Shown here: in pieces, positions 25,319 to 34,715 of the stretch
How the letters are laid out: the number at the start of each line of letters is the position of its first letter
Numbering within the stretch: position 1 is the first letter of the stretch
Origin: Rhodobacter sp. SY28-1
Lineage (GTDB): Bacteria > Pseudomonadota > Alphaproteobacteria > Rhodobacterales > Rhodobacteraceae
Direction: 5' to 3'
Assembly: GCF_005222785.1 (NCBI RefSeq)
Contig: NZ_STGH01000002.1
Span: 186,001 to 250,000, forward strand
Length of the DNA stretch: 64,000 nt
Notes under the pieces: model-generated
Told to the model about the DNA's origin: nothing
Database searches by the model: none
Seen by the model: the letters and a program-made list of their open reading frames with translations, nothing else
Made by a program: the position numbers and the translations under genes

Positions 25319-26752
25319 TCATCCGGCGCGCCGGGTTGCTGTTGTGGCAAGGGGAAACACCTTGGCCGGGTTCAGCAGCCATTTCGGATCGAACACATCC
25401 TTGACCCGCATCTGCGCCTCCATGTCGGCAGGCGCAAACTGCACCGCCATCAGGTCGCGCTTCTCGATCCCCACCCCGTGTTCGCCAGTAAGGCAACCCC
25501 CAACCTCGACGCAGAGTTTCAGGATTTCCGCGCCGAAAGCCTCGCATTTCTCCAGATCGCCGGGTTTGTTGGCGTTGAACAGGATGAGGGGGTGCATGTT
25601 GCCGTCGCCCGCGTGGAAGACGTTGCCGACGTCAAGGCCGAAGTCGCGGCTCATTTCGCCGATCCGCTTCAGCACGAAGGGCAGCGACGACACCGGGATG
25701 GTCCCGTCCAGGCACATGTAATCGTTGATCTGGCCCATCGCCCCGAAGGCCGACTTGCGGCCCAGCCAGATGCGCTTGGCCTGATCCTCATCGGCAGCTT
25801 CGCGGAACTCGACCGGGTCATGCGCCCGGGCGATCTGCTTGATCCGGCCCAGCTGTTCGCTGATCTCCGCCTCCGACCCCTCGACCTCGATGATGAGGAG
25901 CGCCTCGCAATCCGGGTAGCCCGCCTTGGCGAAGGCTTCCGTGGCGCGGATGCAGGGGCGATCCATGAACTCGATGGCGACGGGCAGGATGCCCGCCTTG
26001 ATGATGTCGCTGACGCAAGCCCCCGCGACCTCGTTCGAGTTGAAGCCCACCAGCACCGGCCGCGCGCCTTCGGGCTTTGGCAGGATACGGAGCCAGGCCT
26101 CTGTCACCACGCCCAACTGTCCTTCCGACCCGCAGACGACGCCCAGAAGATCCAGCCCCGCAGGTTCCCCCCACGGCCCGCCCAGCGTCACCACCGTCCC
26201 GTCCATCTTGACCAGCGTCACGCCCAGAAGGTTGTTCGTCGTCACCCCATACTTCAGGCAATGCGCCCCACCCGAGTTCATCGCGATGTTCCCCGCGATG
26301 GCGCAGGCCAGCTGGCTGGAGGGGTCGGGGGCGTAGAAGAACCGCTCGGCCTCCACTGCGCCGCTGACGCTCAGGTTCGTCCGCCCCGACTGGACGCGGA
26401 TGAAGCGGTTCTCGTAATCCGTCTCCAGGACTGCGTTCATCCGCGCGACGCCCAGGATCACCGAATCCGCCGTCGGCATGGCACCCCCGGCAAGCGAGGT
26501 CCCCGACCCACGCGGTACAACGGGCACCCCCTCCTCCCAGCAGACCCGAAGGACGGCGCTGACCTCCTCGGTCGTCCGAGGCAGGACGGCGGCGAGGGGC
26601 GGGCAGCGGTAAGCGGTCAGGGCATCGCATTCGTAGGCGCGGAGTTCCTCGGGCGCGTCGATCACAGCGTCGGCGGGCAGGACGGCGCGCAGGCGCGAGA
26701 TGATCCGGGCCTTGCGGGCGATCACGCTTGGGTCGGGCGCTGGCATGTCCAT
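25319..26752 (-). CDS. glcD: Glycolate oxidase FAD-linked subunit GlcD
   Basis: GlcD is the catalytic flavin subunit of glycolate oxidase. The 477-residue protein has the FAD_binding_4 core VVPRGSGTSLAGGAMP near residue 75, GNIAMNSGGAHCLKYGVT, and VVCGSEGQLGVVTEAWLRI. The C-terminal cap domain includes NVFHAGDGNMHPL and LTGEHGVGIEKR. ATG 26752 has ggagga with 6-nt spacing, which rejects the longer frame to 26806. An inverted repeat TGGT/ACCA and a sigma-70-like promoter lie upstream, in the shared region with the divergent DUF599 gene. Confidence 0.95.
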   Translation of the reverse strand: MDMPAPDPSVIARKARIISRLRAVLPADAVIDAPEELRAYECDALTAYRCPPLAAVLPRTTEEVSAVLRVCWEEGVPVVPRGSGTSLAGGAMPTADSVILGVARMNAVLETDYENRFIRVQSGRTNLSVSGAVEAERFFYAPDPSSQLACAIAGNIAMNSGGAHCLKYGVTTNNLLGVTLVKMDGTVVTLGGPWGEPAGLDLLGVVCGSEGQLGVVTEAWLRILPKPEGARPVLVGFNSNEVAGACVSDIIKAGILPVAIEFMDRPCIRATEAFAKAGYPDCEALLIIEVEGSEAEISEQLGRIKQIARAHDPVEFREAADEDQAKRIWLGRKSAFGAMGQINDYMCLDGTIPVSSLPFVLKRIGEMSRDFGLDVGNVFHAGDGNMHPLILFNANKPGDLEKCEAFGAEILKLCVEVGGCLTGEHGVGIEKRDLMAVQFAPADMEAQMRVKDVFDPKWLLNPAKVFPLATTATRRAG

Positions 26753-26770
26753 GATCTGTCCTCCGCTGAC

Positions 26771-26806
26771 TGGTAAGAAAATATAACCAATTTCGCTGGC
26801 TGACAA
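26771..26806 (-). promoter_or_regulatory. Putative glcD promoter with overlapping inverted repeat
   Basis: On the minus strand TTGTCA (26801-26806) and TATTTT (26778-26783) are separated by 17 bp, a good sigma-70-type arrangement. TGGT (26771-26774) and ACCA (26786-26789) flank the -10, recalling the half-sites of GntR/FadR-family repressors such as GlcC. No regulator gene is adjacent. Confidence 0.4.
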
Positions 26807-26834
26807 GCGAAAACCCCAGACCTAGTGTTCACGC

Positions 26835-27521
26835 ATGACGATGGACCTTGGCAGCCTCCCCACACTCGACCTCGTTCTTCTGGCGGGGTTGATTCTTTGC
26901 TGGCTCGTCTCGGGCTGGCTCAGCGAGCATCCGCCGCAAAGCCTACCCTCGGTGTCGATCCTGATGGAGGACTACCGACGCGACTGGATGCGCACGTTTG
27001 TCACCCGCCAGCCAAGAATCTTTGACGCGACCCTGATCGACAGCTTGCGGCAAGGGACGGCCTTCTTCGCCTCGGCCTGCATGATCGCCATCGGGGGCGG
27101 CGTCGCGCTGATCGGCAATGCGGCTGCGGTCCAGCGGCTGACCGATGAGCTGCCCATCGGGTCAGGCCCGGACGTCGCCCTGAAGATGCTGCCGGTGATC
27201 GGCTTTCTGGCCAATGCGCTGTTGAAATTTGTCTGGGCGCATCGGCTTTTCGGTTACTGCTCGATCCTGATGGCCGCCGTCCCGAACGACCCACAGGACC
27301 CGATTGCCTTCCACCGCGCCGGCCAGGCGGCGGACATCAACATCACCGCAGCGCGCAGCTTCAACCGCGGTCTGAAGTCGATCTACTACGCGCTGGCAGC
27401 GCTTGGCTGGCTTCTGGGTCCCTGGGGGCTTCTGGCCGGGACGGTGTTGGCCACCGGCATCCTGCTGAGACGGGAATTCGCAAGCCATTCACGCAAGGTG
27501 ATCCTCGCCCGCGAGCCCTAG
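26835..27521 (+). CDS. DUF599 family membrane protein
   Basis: This 228-residue integral membrane protein has about four hydrophobic segments: near residues 10-28, 77-97, 118-140 and 186-210. Characteristic stretches are RRDWMRTFVTRQPRIFDATLI and SFNRGLKSIYYALAALGWLLGP, typical of DUF599. Function is not established for the family. It is divergent from glcD and shares its promoter region; there is no evidence of a functional link. The start at 26835 is preceded by a modest ribosome site. Confidence 0.82.
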   Translation: MTMDLGSLPTLDLVLLAGLILCWLVSGWLSEHPPQSLPSVSILMEDYRRDWMRTFVTRQPRIFDATLIDSLRQGTAFFASACMIAIGGGVALIGNAAAVQRLTDELPIGSGPDVALKMLPVIGFLANALLKFVWAHRLFGYCSILMAAVPNDPQDPIAFHRAGQAADINITAARSFNRGLKSIYYALAALGWLLGPWGLLAGTVLATGILLRREFASHSRKVILAREP

Positions 27522-27601
27522 AGCCTGTCCGACAGACGTGGCGTCCGGTTCGGTCGGAAGACAGGCGACCACAGCGAATCTGGCGCTGAACCGATGCTCT
27601 G

Positions 27602-28840
27602 TCAGGATCCGACAAGTTCCAGCGCCACCTGCCCCGCCGCCGCCTCGCCGGAGAGCCGCGCCCCGGCGGCGGTCTGTTTCAGGCCCCCGGCCAACGCCTC
27701 GCCTGCGAACCAGATGCGCTCGCCAACCGGGTCCTTCAGCACCTCGCGGGCATGGGCCTTGCCGGGTCGCGCGGCGGCGTAACCGCCCCGGACGTGGCGC
27801 TCGGCCGACCAGTTGGTCATGGTGCCATGGGTGATGGCCTTCCGGACGTCGGAGCCGAAGGTGTCCACCAGCCGGTCGGTCACGAAATCCACCGCCGCCG
27901 CGCGGCCCGCGGCTTCCATCTCCCACGCAAAATCGCCGCCGACGAAGCCGACCATCAGGTCCAGGTCGAAGGGGAAGGCGAGGAAATAGAGATCGTGCCG
28001 CGCGTGGCGTTCGATCAGGAGATCGTCGAAGGGCTTCAGGCCTAGCCGGGTGCCCTCGATGCGGACGGGTATCTTGGTCAGAAGCCCCATCGGCAGGTCG
28101 AAGATCGCTTCCTGATGGCTTTCCGGCAGGTCGGGGGTAAAGGCGATGTCTTCGAAGGCGAGGACGCCGGTGGACACGGTAACGATGACCGCCCGCGCCC
28201 GGATGGTGCCGCGGTCGGTCTCGACCTGGACCCCCGGCCCGTCCCAGCGGATGCGGCGGACCGGGGTGGACAGCGTCACCGGCACGTCGGCACCCCAGCG
28301 GTGGATCAGGGCGCCGAAGCCTTCCTTGGTGAAATAGTTCGGATCAAGGTCCGCCGCCGCGCGGTAGTCGGTCACGCTGATCTCGTCATCGTCGGCACCG
28401 AAATCCATCGGCCCTGCAAAGGTCGCGCTGACCCGCAGGCTGTGGCAGACCTCGACGAGGGTCGACAGGCGGTCGCTTTCACCCCGGTGGCGTTCGATGC
28501 AGGCGTGAAGTTCGGCCTCGGCGCGCCTCTCGGCTTCCATCTCGGCCTCGGTGGCCTTGCGGCGACCGAACCACAGATGGTCAAGTCCCATGTCGTGATG
28601 CTGCAGCGTCCAGCCCGCAGCCTGGGCCTCGCGGAAGAAGGGGTTGCGGTCGGCGGCATGCAGCCAGGCGCAGCCGATGTCGAAGGGGATGCCGAAGTCG
28701 GTCGTCGTGGTCCAGGCCCGCCCGCCGATCCTGTCCATCGCCTCGACCACGCGGAAGGTCAGCCCTGCCGCCCGCAACCGCTTGGCCGCCGCAAGGCCGG
28801 CGCAGCCTGCACCGACGACAACCACATCGACATCGGTCAT
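27602..28840 (-). CDS. FAD-dependent amine oxidase/monoamine oxidase-like flavoprotein
   Basis: The 412-residue protein starts MTDVDVVVVGAGCAGLAAAKRL, a Rossmann FAD-binding motif, then RIGGRAWTTTTDFG, the second FAD motif of amine oxidases. A C-terminal FAD motif RIWFAGEALAGG is present near residue 378. The substrate (amine, polyamine or other) is not deducible. The start at 28840 places the dinucleotide fold at the N-terminus as usual; the longer frame to 28990 is not supported. It is flanked by the DUF599 gene (convergent) and the BatA-type cluster on the same strand. Confidence 0.88.
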   Translation of the reverse strand: MTDVDVVVVGAGCAGLAAAKRLRAAGLTFRVVEAMDRIGGRAWTTTTDFGIPFDIGCAWLHAADRNPFFREAQAAGWTLQHHDMGLDHLWFGRRKATEAEMEAERRAEAELHACIERHRGESDRLSTLVEVCHSLRVSATFAGPMDFGADDDEISVTDYRAAADLDPNYFTKEGFGALIHRWGADVPVTLSTPVRRIRWDGPGVQVETDRGTIRARAVIVTVSTGVLAFEDIAFTPDLPESHQEAIFDLPMGLLTKIPVRIEGTRLGLKPFDDLLIERHARHDLYFLAFPFDLDLMVGFVGGDFAWEMEAAGRAAAVDFVTDRLVDTFGSDVRKAITHGTMTNWSAERHVRGGYAAARPGKAHAREVLKDPVGERIWFAGEALAGGLKQTAAGARLSGEAAAGQVALELVGS

Positions 28841-28992
28841 CCCGAGACCCTCCCACCTGACTTGCGGACAGGATGCAACTGCCAACCGATTCGCGCCAAG
28901 GGCCGGGTGGTTCCGGGACCGCTCATCGCTTCCTTCGGTCGCTCTTCGCTGGCGTCTGCGAGGAGCGACCGCAAGGGAGGGACGAGCCACCC

Positions 28993-31062
28993 TCAGGCCG
29001 CCTTGGCGCCCTTGCGGCCCTCGATCAGCCAGGCGACGACGGCAAGCCCCGCCGCGATCAGCAGCCAGGCCCAGGCGGGCAGGACGGGCACCACGTTGAC
29101 CTCGGTCGTCAGATAGGCCTCGCGCGGGGTGATCCCGATCCAGCCGCGCCCGACCGCGACGCGGCCCTCGGCGACTGTCCGGATGTCCGGATTGCCGGGT
29201 TCCAGCCGGGTTGCGCCACCGCGCGTTCCCTCGGCCAAGGGCTGCAGGTCTGCGCCCGAGGCGATGGTCTCGGTGAATTCGCGCGGAGTGGCGGGGCCGA
29301 CGGCGATCACCCGGGTCAGATCGCCCTGTTCCAGCCGGTAAAGCCCCAGCGCCGGGGCCTGCCAGGCGGTCTCGTACCGCCCCGGCGCAACCAGCGGCAT
29401 CGCCAGTTCCACCGTTGCGCCATCCGGCCCGGTGATGGTGACCGGCCCGGGTTCCTCTTCGGCAAGCGAGCGGCGGGTGATGGTCAGTGCTTCGCCCCGG
29501 ACCTCGGCGGTCAGGGTTTCCTCTTCCAGCTCGGGCTCTTTCAGCATCCAGTGCGCGAGGCGGCGCAGCAGTTCCAGTTGCGGCCCGCCGCCCTCATAGC
29601 CCCGGCCCCAGAGCCAGGCCTGATCCGAGGCCAGCACCGCGACCCGGCCCTGATCGACCCGGTTCAGGACCAGAAGCGGCAGGTCGCGGGGGCCGGACAT
29701 CAGCACCTGGCCTGCGGTCTGCTGCACCTCGATCAGCCGGAACCAGCGGCCCCAGCCACCTTCGGGCGCCTCGTCCTCCAGCCCCTCGGTCACCGGGTGA
29801 CGGCTGCCAAGCTCGGTGATCTTGGGGCGGAAACCTTCCTCGATCACCTGCGCCGTGGGCGCGACCGGCAGAATCTCGGCGAGGGGCGAACGGTAAAGGC
29901 TGTCGACCGCGCCGAATTCCGGTCCCGCCGCCACAAGGACGGTGCCGCCGTTACGAACATAGGTCACCATGTTCTCGATGTAGTCCATCGGCAGGATGCC
30001 CCGCATCCGGTAGCGGTCGAAGATGATGAGGTCGAATTCCTCGATCTTCTCGACGAACAGCTCGCGCGTGGGGAAGGCGATCAGCGAAAGTTCATCGACC
30101 GGCACCCCGTCCTGCTTTTCCGGCGGGCGCAGGATGGTGAAATGGACAAGATCCACCGCCGCGTCGGACTTGAGGAGGTTGCGCCAGACCCGTTCGCCCG
30201 CGTGCGGCTCACCGGAAATGAGCAACACCCGCAGCCGGTCGCGCACGCCGTTGATCTGCACGGCCGAGGCATTGTTGCGGTCGGTGATCTCGCCCTCGAC
30301 CGGGGCCACGCTGAACTGCAGCACGTTCGCGCCGCCGTGCGGCAGGGTGACCGGCAGTTCCAGGTCCTCGTTCAGGGGGACGGAGTAGGTGACCGGCTCC
30401 TCGGTATCGACCGCGATGGTCAGTTCGACCTCGGACCCAAGGTCGGGCGGGGCGCCGATATCCTCGACCCGCAGCTCCAGCTGGAACTCCTCGCCGATAA
30501 TGGCGAAGGCGGGGGCGTTCTTGACGACGATCCGGCGGTCCCAGTCGGCCTGTCGCCCGGTCAGAAGCACCTGCAGCGGCGCGGGCAGGTTCGGGACCAC
30601 GCCCGCGTCATGCACCCGACCGTCGGTGATCAGGATCGCCCCGGCCACCCGGGCGCGGGGTTCTTCGGCCAGGGCCTCGGACAAGGCGGTCATCACCAGA
30701 CTGCCGCTGTCCTCGGCCCCGTCGCCGACCCGGTGGATGCGCAGTTCGGTGTTGGGCATCGCTGCCACTTCGGCCTGAACCGAGGCGACGGCAGCCTCGG
30801 TCTGGGCGCGGCGGTCCGCGAGACCCTGGCTGGCGCTTTCGTCGACGACAAGGATGACGATGTCCGACAGGTTCTGGCGTTCTTCTTCCTGCAGGGCGGG
30901 GTTGGCCAGCGCCAGCACCAGCGCCCCAAGCGCGAGGCCGCGCAGCCACCAGCCCGACAGCCCGCGCCACAGCGCAAAGGCGACCATGGCGGCAGCAAGA
31001 CCGGCCAGGGCATAGATCAGGACCCAGGCCACCAGCGGCGCGAAGACGACGGTTGCGCTCAT
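28993..31062 (-). CDS. Large membrane protein with VWA-like/amidotransferase-like domains, last gene of the moxR cluster
   Basis: This 689-residue protein has two membrane segments near the N-terminus (about 9-28 and 38-54) and one near the C-terminus (about 663-681). The N-terminal periplasmic part resembles a VWA fold with DIVILVVDESASQ in place of the canonical DxSxS, so metal binding may be altered. A central class I glutamine-amidotransferase-like fold (LRVLLISGEPHAGER, EEFDLIIFDRY, TVLVAAGPEFG) is typical of the large proteins of these clusters. It overlaps the upstream DUF4159 gene by 4 bp. Role unknown; likely part of a MoxR-chaperoned membrane complex. Confidence 0.82.
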   Translation of the reverse strand: MSATVVFAPLVAWVLIYALAGLAAAMVAFALWRGLSGWWLRGLALGALVLALANPALQEEERQNLSDIVILVVDESASQGLADRRAQTEAAVASVQAEVAAMPNTELRIHRVGDGAEDSGSLVMTALSEALAEEPRARVAGAILITDGRVHDAGVVPNLPAPLQVLLTGRQADWDRRIVVKNAPAFAIIGEEFQLELRVEDIGAPPDLGSEVELTIAVDTEEPVTYSVPLNEDLELPVTLPHGGANVLQFSVAPVEGEITDRNNASAVQINGVRDRLRVLLISGEPHAGERVWRNLLKSDAAVDLVHFTILRPPEKQDGVPVDELSLIAFPTRELFVEKIEEFDLIIFDRYRMRGILPMDYIENMVTYVRNGGTVLVAAGPEFGAVDSLYRSPLAEILPVAPTAQVIEEGFRPKITELGSRHPVTEGLEDEAPEGGWGRWFRLIEVQQTAGQVLMSGPRDLPLLVLNRVDQGRVAVLASDQAWLWGRGYEGGGPQLELLRRLAHWMLKEPELEEETLTAEVRGEALTITRRSLAEEEPGPVTITGPDGATVELAMPLVAPGRYETAWQAPALGLYRLEQGDLTRVIAVGPATPREFTETIASGADLQPLAEGTRGGATRLEPGNPDIRTVAEGRVAVGRGWIGITPREAYLTTEVNVVPVLPAWAWLLIAAGLAVVAWLIEGRKGAKAA

Positions 31063-33842
31063 TGCCCAAGCCTTTCCAGAAGGGCCGGCACATGGACCTG
31101 GTCGGATTTGTAGTTGCCGGTCAGCACATGCATGATGAGGTTGATGCCGAACCGGTAGGAAATCTCGCGCTGCTGTTCGCCGGCATAGCCTCGACCGACC
31201 TGCACCAGCGGCACGCCGCTTTCATCCGTCGCCCAGGCCGAGGCCCAGTCGTTGCCACCGATCACCACCGGCGTCACCCCGTCGTTGAGGTTGCGGAACG
31301 GCATCCCCTCCGCCGCCTCGGCAGCCGCATCGGGTGAGGCTTCGACCCAGACCTGCCCCCCTTGGTGGCGGCCGGGGAAGTCCTGGAGAAGGTAGAAGGT
31401 CCGGGTCAGGACGTGGTCGCCCGGCATCGGCTCCAGCGGCGGTATGTCCAGCCCGCCGGCGATGACCTGCAGGGCCTGGCCTTCCGGTGTGGTCCCGCCG
31501 CCAAAGCCGGTCAAATCGGCGTCGCGGGTGTCGAACAGGATCATGCCCCCGGTGCGCAGATACTGGTTCAGCTTGGCATAGGCGGCGTCAGAGGGCTGCG
31601 CGGCCCCGGCCACCACGGGCCAGTAGAGGAAGGGGAAAAAGGCGAGTTCGTCCTTCTCGATATCGACGCCCATCGGCATCATCGGCTCGATCGAGGTGCG
31701 CTGCCACAGCTTGTCGGACAGGCCCAGAAGCCCGGCCCGCGCCATTTCGTCCACTTGGCGGTCGCCGGTCAGCACATAGGCCAGGACGACCGAGCTTGTT
31801 GCCTGCAACGCGAAATCGTCCGCGTTGGTCGCCTCCTGCGCCTGCGCGCCGCGCGGCACTGCCGCAACGGCCACCAGCAGGACCACTGCCGAGGCCCCCC
31901 GGACCAGCCCGCGCAGGCGTCCGGCCAGCCACAGCGCGGCGAGGACATCCAGCAGCAGAAGCCCTGTCGCCAGCGTCAGGAATTCGCCCTTCAAGGGACG
32001 CGCCGCGTTCGTCTCCAGCCGGTCGACCGGCACGCTTGCGGGCCAGACGGCGGGCTCCAGCACGGTCTCGGCCCCGATCACGTTCAGCGCGACACGACGC
32101 TCTGCCCCGGCGTAAAGCCCGGGCGGGGTCGCGGCGGTCGGACCTTCGGCGATGGTCTTGGCCAAGGCCTCGCCCTCGACCCCCGGCAGCTCGCCTGCGT
32201 CGGAGGTCTGGCCGTAGGCGTCCAGCACCACTTCCGGCACCCAGGTCTGGCCCGCAAGGTCCGTCGCCTCGGGCGTCGCCGGCTTGGTCGACACGGCAAG
32301 CCGTTCCAGCATCTGGACAAAAAGGCCGGACAGAGGCAGCGAGGACCATTCGGCGTTCGCCGTCACATGGACCAGCACCACCTGCCCCGCCCCCACCACC
32401 TTGCGGGTCATCAGGGGGGTGCCGTCATCCAGCGCGGCGATGGTGCGTTCGGCCAGATCGGGATCGGGCTGGGCCAGAACCTGCTCGCGCACCACCACGT
32501 CGGCGGGGGCGACAAGGCCGAAGAAGGGCGAGCCTTCGGGGAACGGTGCCAGGGCCTTCGGCTCCCCCCAGCTCATCGCGCCGCCCACGGTGCGTCCACC
32601 CTCGCGCAGGCGCACCGGCATCAGCGGGTCCTCGTCGACCCGGCTGATGTCGCTCGCCGCAAGCACCGGCCCGGCAAAGCGGAGGAGAAGCCCCCCCTTT
32701 TCCAGCCATTCCGTCAGCTCGGCGCGTTCCGAGGCAGAGACATCGGCCACATCCGCCAGGATCACCACGTCGGGATTGGCCAACAGTGAATCCGTCAGGT
32801 TGCCCTCGATGATGTCTGCCGTGGGGGCCAACGCCTGCCGCAGGTAGTGCAGCGGCGACAGAAGCTGCAGGGTTTCCTGATCGGCCCCCATGCGGATCAG
32901 CGCGATCTTTCGGCGTTTCAGGCTGTCGTCGGCCAGACTGACCGCCCCGGCCGTCCGCGCGCCTTCCAGCACGAAACGGGTGATCCGGTTGCGCAGCTCG
33001 GGGGGCAGGTCGATGGCCGCCTCGGCCCGGTCGGCACCCGCGTCAAAGGTCAGCGTCACCCGGCCGAGGTCGCGTTCCACCCCCGAAGGGTCCGGCCCCT
33101 GTGCGATCACGTCGACCGTAACCGCCGCACCAGCCGGAACGCGACTGGCCGCGACCGTGACCTGACCTTCGGCATAGCCCGCAGGATGCAGAGCCAGGAC
33201 CGGGCGGATATTTTCCACCACCCGCACGTCGCCCCGCGCCTGCAGGACGGACAGAAGCGCATCGCGCCCGGCATGGGCGAGGCCGTCCGACAGCCACACC
33301 GTCTCGAACTCACCATCCGGCAGGGCATCGGCCCAACCGGCAAATTCTCCGGGCGCCCAGGCCTGCGGTTGCAGACCGGCAGCGCGACCCGCCCAGGCCT
33401 CGGCCGTCTGGAACTCGACCCGGTCGGGCAGATCGCTGAGCCGGGCCAGCGCCACGGTGCGACCCATCGCTCCGGCCTCCTCGACCAGCGCCTCGATCTT
33501 CTGCTGCCGCTCTGGCCAGTCGCGCGCATCGGCCCAGCCACCATCCACGGCGATCAGCAACGGCCCGCTGCCCGCGATCCGATCTTGCGGGTTCAGAACC
33601 GGCCCGGCAAAACCAAGGATCAGCGCGCCGACCGCGATGGTGCGCAGCAGGAGCAGCCACCACGGCGTCTTGTCTGTTTCGGCTTCCTCATCCTTCAGGC
33701 CCAGAAGCAGCGCCACGCCGGGAAACCGCCGCCGGATCGGCGCGGGCGGCACGGCGCGGAGGAGGAGCCACAGGATCGGAAGTGCGACCAGCGCCACAAG
33801 CAGCCAGGGCGCGGCAAAGCCAAGGGGGCCGAGGGTGAACAT
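31059..33842 (-). CDS. BatA-like membrane protein with C-terminal DUF4159
   Basis: The 927-residue protein begins with the BatA N-terminal module: LGFAAPWLLVALVALPILWLLL, then PAPIRRRFPGVALL, then a second membrane helix (about 60-80). A VWA-like region without a clear MIDAS follows, then further membrane segments around residues 640-680. The C-terminal part (about 700-927, with DDFALQATSSVVLAYVLTGD and FDTRDADL) is DUF4159. It is preceded directly by the DUF58 gene (stop and start abut) and overlaps the next gene by 4 bp. Clusters of this type are annotated as aerotolerance-like, but their substrate is unknown. Confidence 0.87.
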   Translation of the reverse strand: MFTLGPLGFAAPWLLVALVALPILWLLLRAVPPAPIRRRFPGVALLLGLKDEEAETDKTPWWLLLLRTIAVGALILGFAGPVLNPQDRIAGSGPLLIAVDGGWADARDWPERQQKIEALVEEAGAMGRTVALARLSDLPDRVEFQTAEAWAGRAAGLQPQAWAPGEFAGWADALPDGEFETVWLSDGLAHAGRDALLSVLQARGDVRVVENIRPVLALHPAGYAEGQVTVAASRVPAGAAVTVDVIAQGPDPSGVERDLGRVTLTFDAGADRAEAAIDLPPELRNRITRFVLEGARTAGAVSLADDSLKRRKIALIRMGADQETLQLLSPLHYLRQALAPTADIIEGNLTDSLLANPDVVILADVADVSASERAELTEWLEKGGLLLRFAGPVLAASDISRVDEDPLMPVRLREGGRTVGGAMSWGEPKALAPFPEGSPFFGLVAPADVVVREQVLAQPDPDLAERTIAALDDGTPLMTRKVVGAGQVVLVHVTANAEWSSLPLSGLFVQMLERLAVSTKPATPEATDLAGQTWVPEVVLDAYGQTSDAGELPGVEGEALAKTIAEGPTAATPPGLYAGAERRVALNVIGAETVLEPAVWPASVPVDRLETNAARPLKGEFLTLATGLLLLDVLAALWLAGRLRGLVRGASAVVLLVAVAAVPRGAQAQEATNADDFALQATSSVVLAYVLTGDRQVDEMARAGLLGLSDKLWQRTSIEPMMPMGVDIEKDELAFFPFLYWPVVAGAAQPSDAAYAKLNQYLRTGGMILFDTRDADLTGFGGGTTPEGQALQVIAGGLDIPPLEPMPGDHVLTRTFYLLQDFPGRHQGGQVWVEASPDAAAEAAEGMPFRNLNDGVTPVVIGGNDWASAWATDESGVPLVQVGRGYAGEQQREISYRFGINLIMHVLTGNYKSDQVHVPALLERLGQ

Positions 33843-34715
33843 CTACCGCCCCCCCTGCAGCGCCAGGTAGGCCCAAAGGAGCGCCGACTGCGCAGGCGCA
33901 CCGGTGTGATGCGTGGTGAAATGCCAGCCCACGGCCCGGGCCAACTGTGCCAGCCGGTCCTTGCGCTCCGCCAGCCGCGCCAGATAGCGGGTGCGGAGTT
34001 CACCCGCCTGCTGGGTTTCATGCCGCATGGTGCCGCCCATCGATTCAAAGATCGTTCGGCCGTCGAAGGGAAACTCTTCCTCGGCCGGATCAAGGACCTG
34101 GATCAGCACGCCCTTCACCCCCCGGTCCGCCGCACGCGCCAACCCCGTTTCGATCCCGGACAGATCGCCCAGGAAATCCGACAAGAAGACGCCCCGGCCA
34201 TGGCTCACCATGCCTTCGGTTTCCGGGGCGCCGTAATCCTCGCCCGCTTCCTCACCCGACAGTCGCGCCGCAAGCCGAAGAAGCTGCGCCCGACCGGCAC
34301 GCGGCGAGGCAAGACCCGCCAACCCCACCCGTTCCCCGCCGCGCAACAGAAGGACCGCCAGCGCCAGGCCCAGAAGCTTGGCGCGATCGGCCTTGGGCGC
34401 GCGGGACTTGTCGCCGGTGAAGGTCATCGACTTCGCCGGATCGACCCAGATCGTCACCGACTGCGCCGCCTGCCATTCGCGTTCGCGCACGAAATGCGCA
34501 TCCGACCGAGCCGACCGCCGCCAGTCGATCACCCGCGCTGAATCCCCCTGATGCGCCGGGCGGTACTGCCAGAATTCATCCCCCAGCCCCGCCCTGCGAC
34601 GACCATGCTCGCCCATCATCACGGTCGAGGCCAGCATTTCGGCCTCGGCCAAGAGGGGCGGCAGGGTCTGCCCCAGCGCCTCGGCGCGGGACCGCAGATC
34701 GGGGCTTATGGTCAC
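33843..34715 (-). CDS. DUF58 family protein
   Basis: The 290-residue protein shows the DUF58 signature GDEFWQYRPAHQGDSARVIDWRRSARSD, with the YRPG-type turn altered to YRPA, near residues 46-72. A VWA-like C-domain has VTIWVDPAKSM in place of a full MIDAS. DUF58 proteins accompany MoxR AAA ATPases and are thought to act with them in assembling VWA proteins or metalloenzymes. It overlaps the moxR stop by 4 bp and abuts the BatA-like gene, so all four genes form one translationally linked operon. Confidence 0.9.
   Translation of the reverse strand: MTISPDLRSRAEALGQTLPPLLAEAEMLASTVMMGEHGRRRAGLGDEFWQYRPAHQGDSARVIDWRRSARSDAHFVREREWQAAQSVTIWVDPAKSMTFTGDKSRAPKADRAKLLGLALAVLLLRGGERVGLAGLASPRAGRAQLLRLAARLSGEEAGEDYGAPETEGMVSHGRGVFLSDFLGDLSGIETGLARAADRGVKGVLIQVLDPAEEEFPFDGRTIFESMGGTMRHETQQAGELRTRYLARLAERKDRLAQLARAVGWHFTTHHTGAPAQSALLWAYLALQGGR

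Noticed and set aside
24317-26776. Plus-strand open frame of 819 codons over glcE and glcD
   Set aside because: His/Arg-rich shadow translation crossing two real genes and the palindrome.
28873-31113. Plus-strand open frame of 746 codons opposite the large membrane protein
   Set aside because: Shadow frame; no hydrophobic or catalytic pattern.
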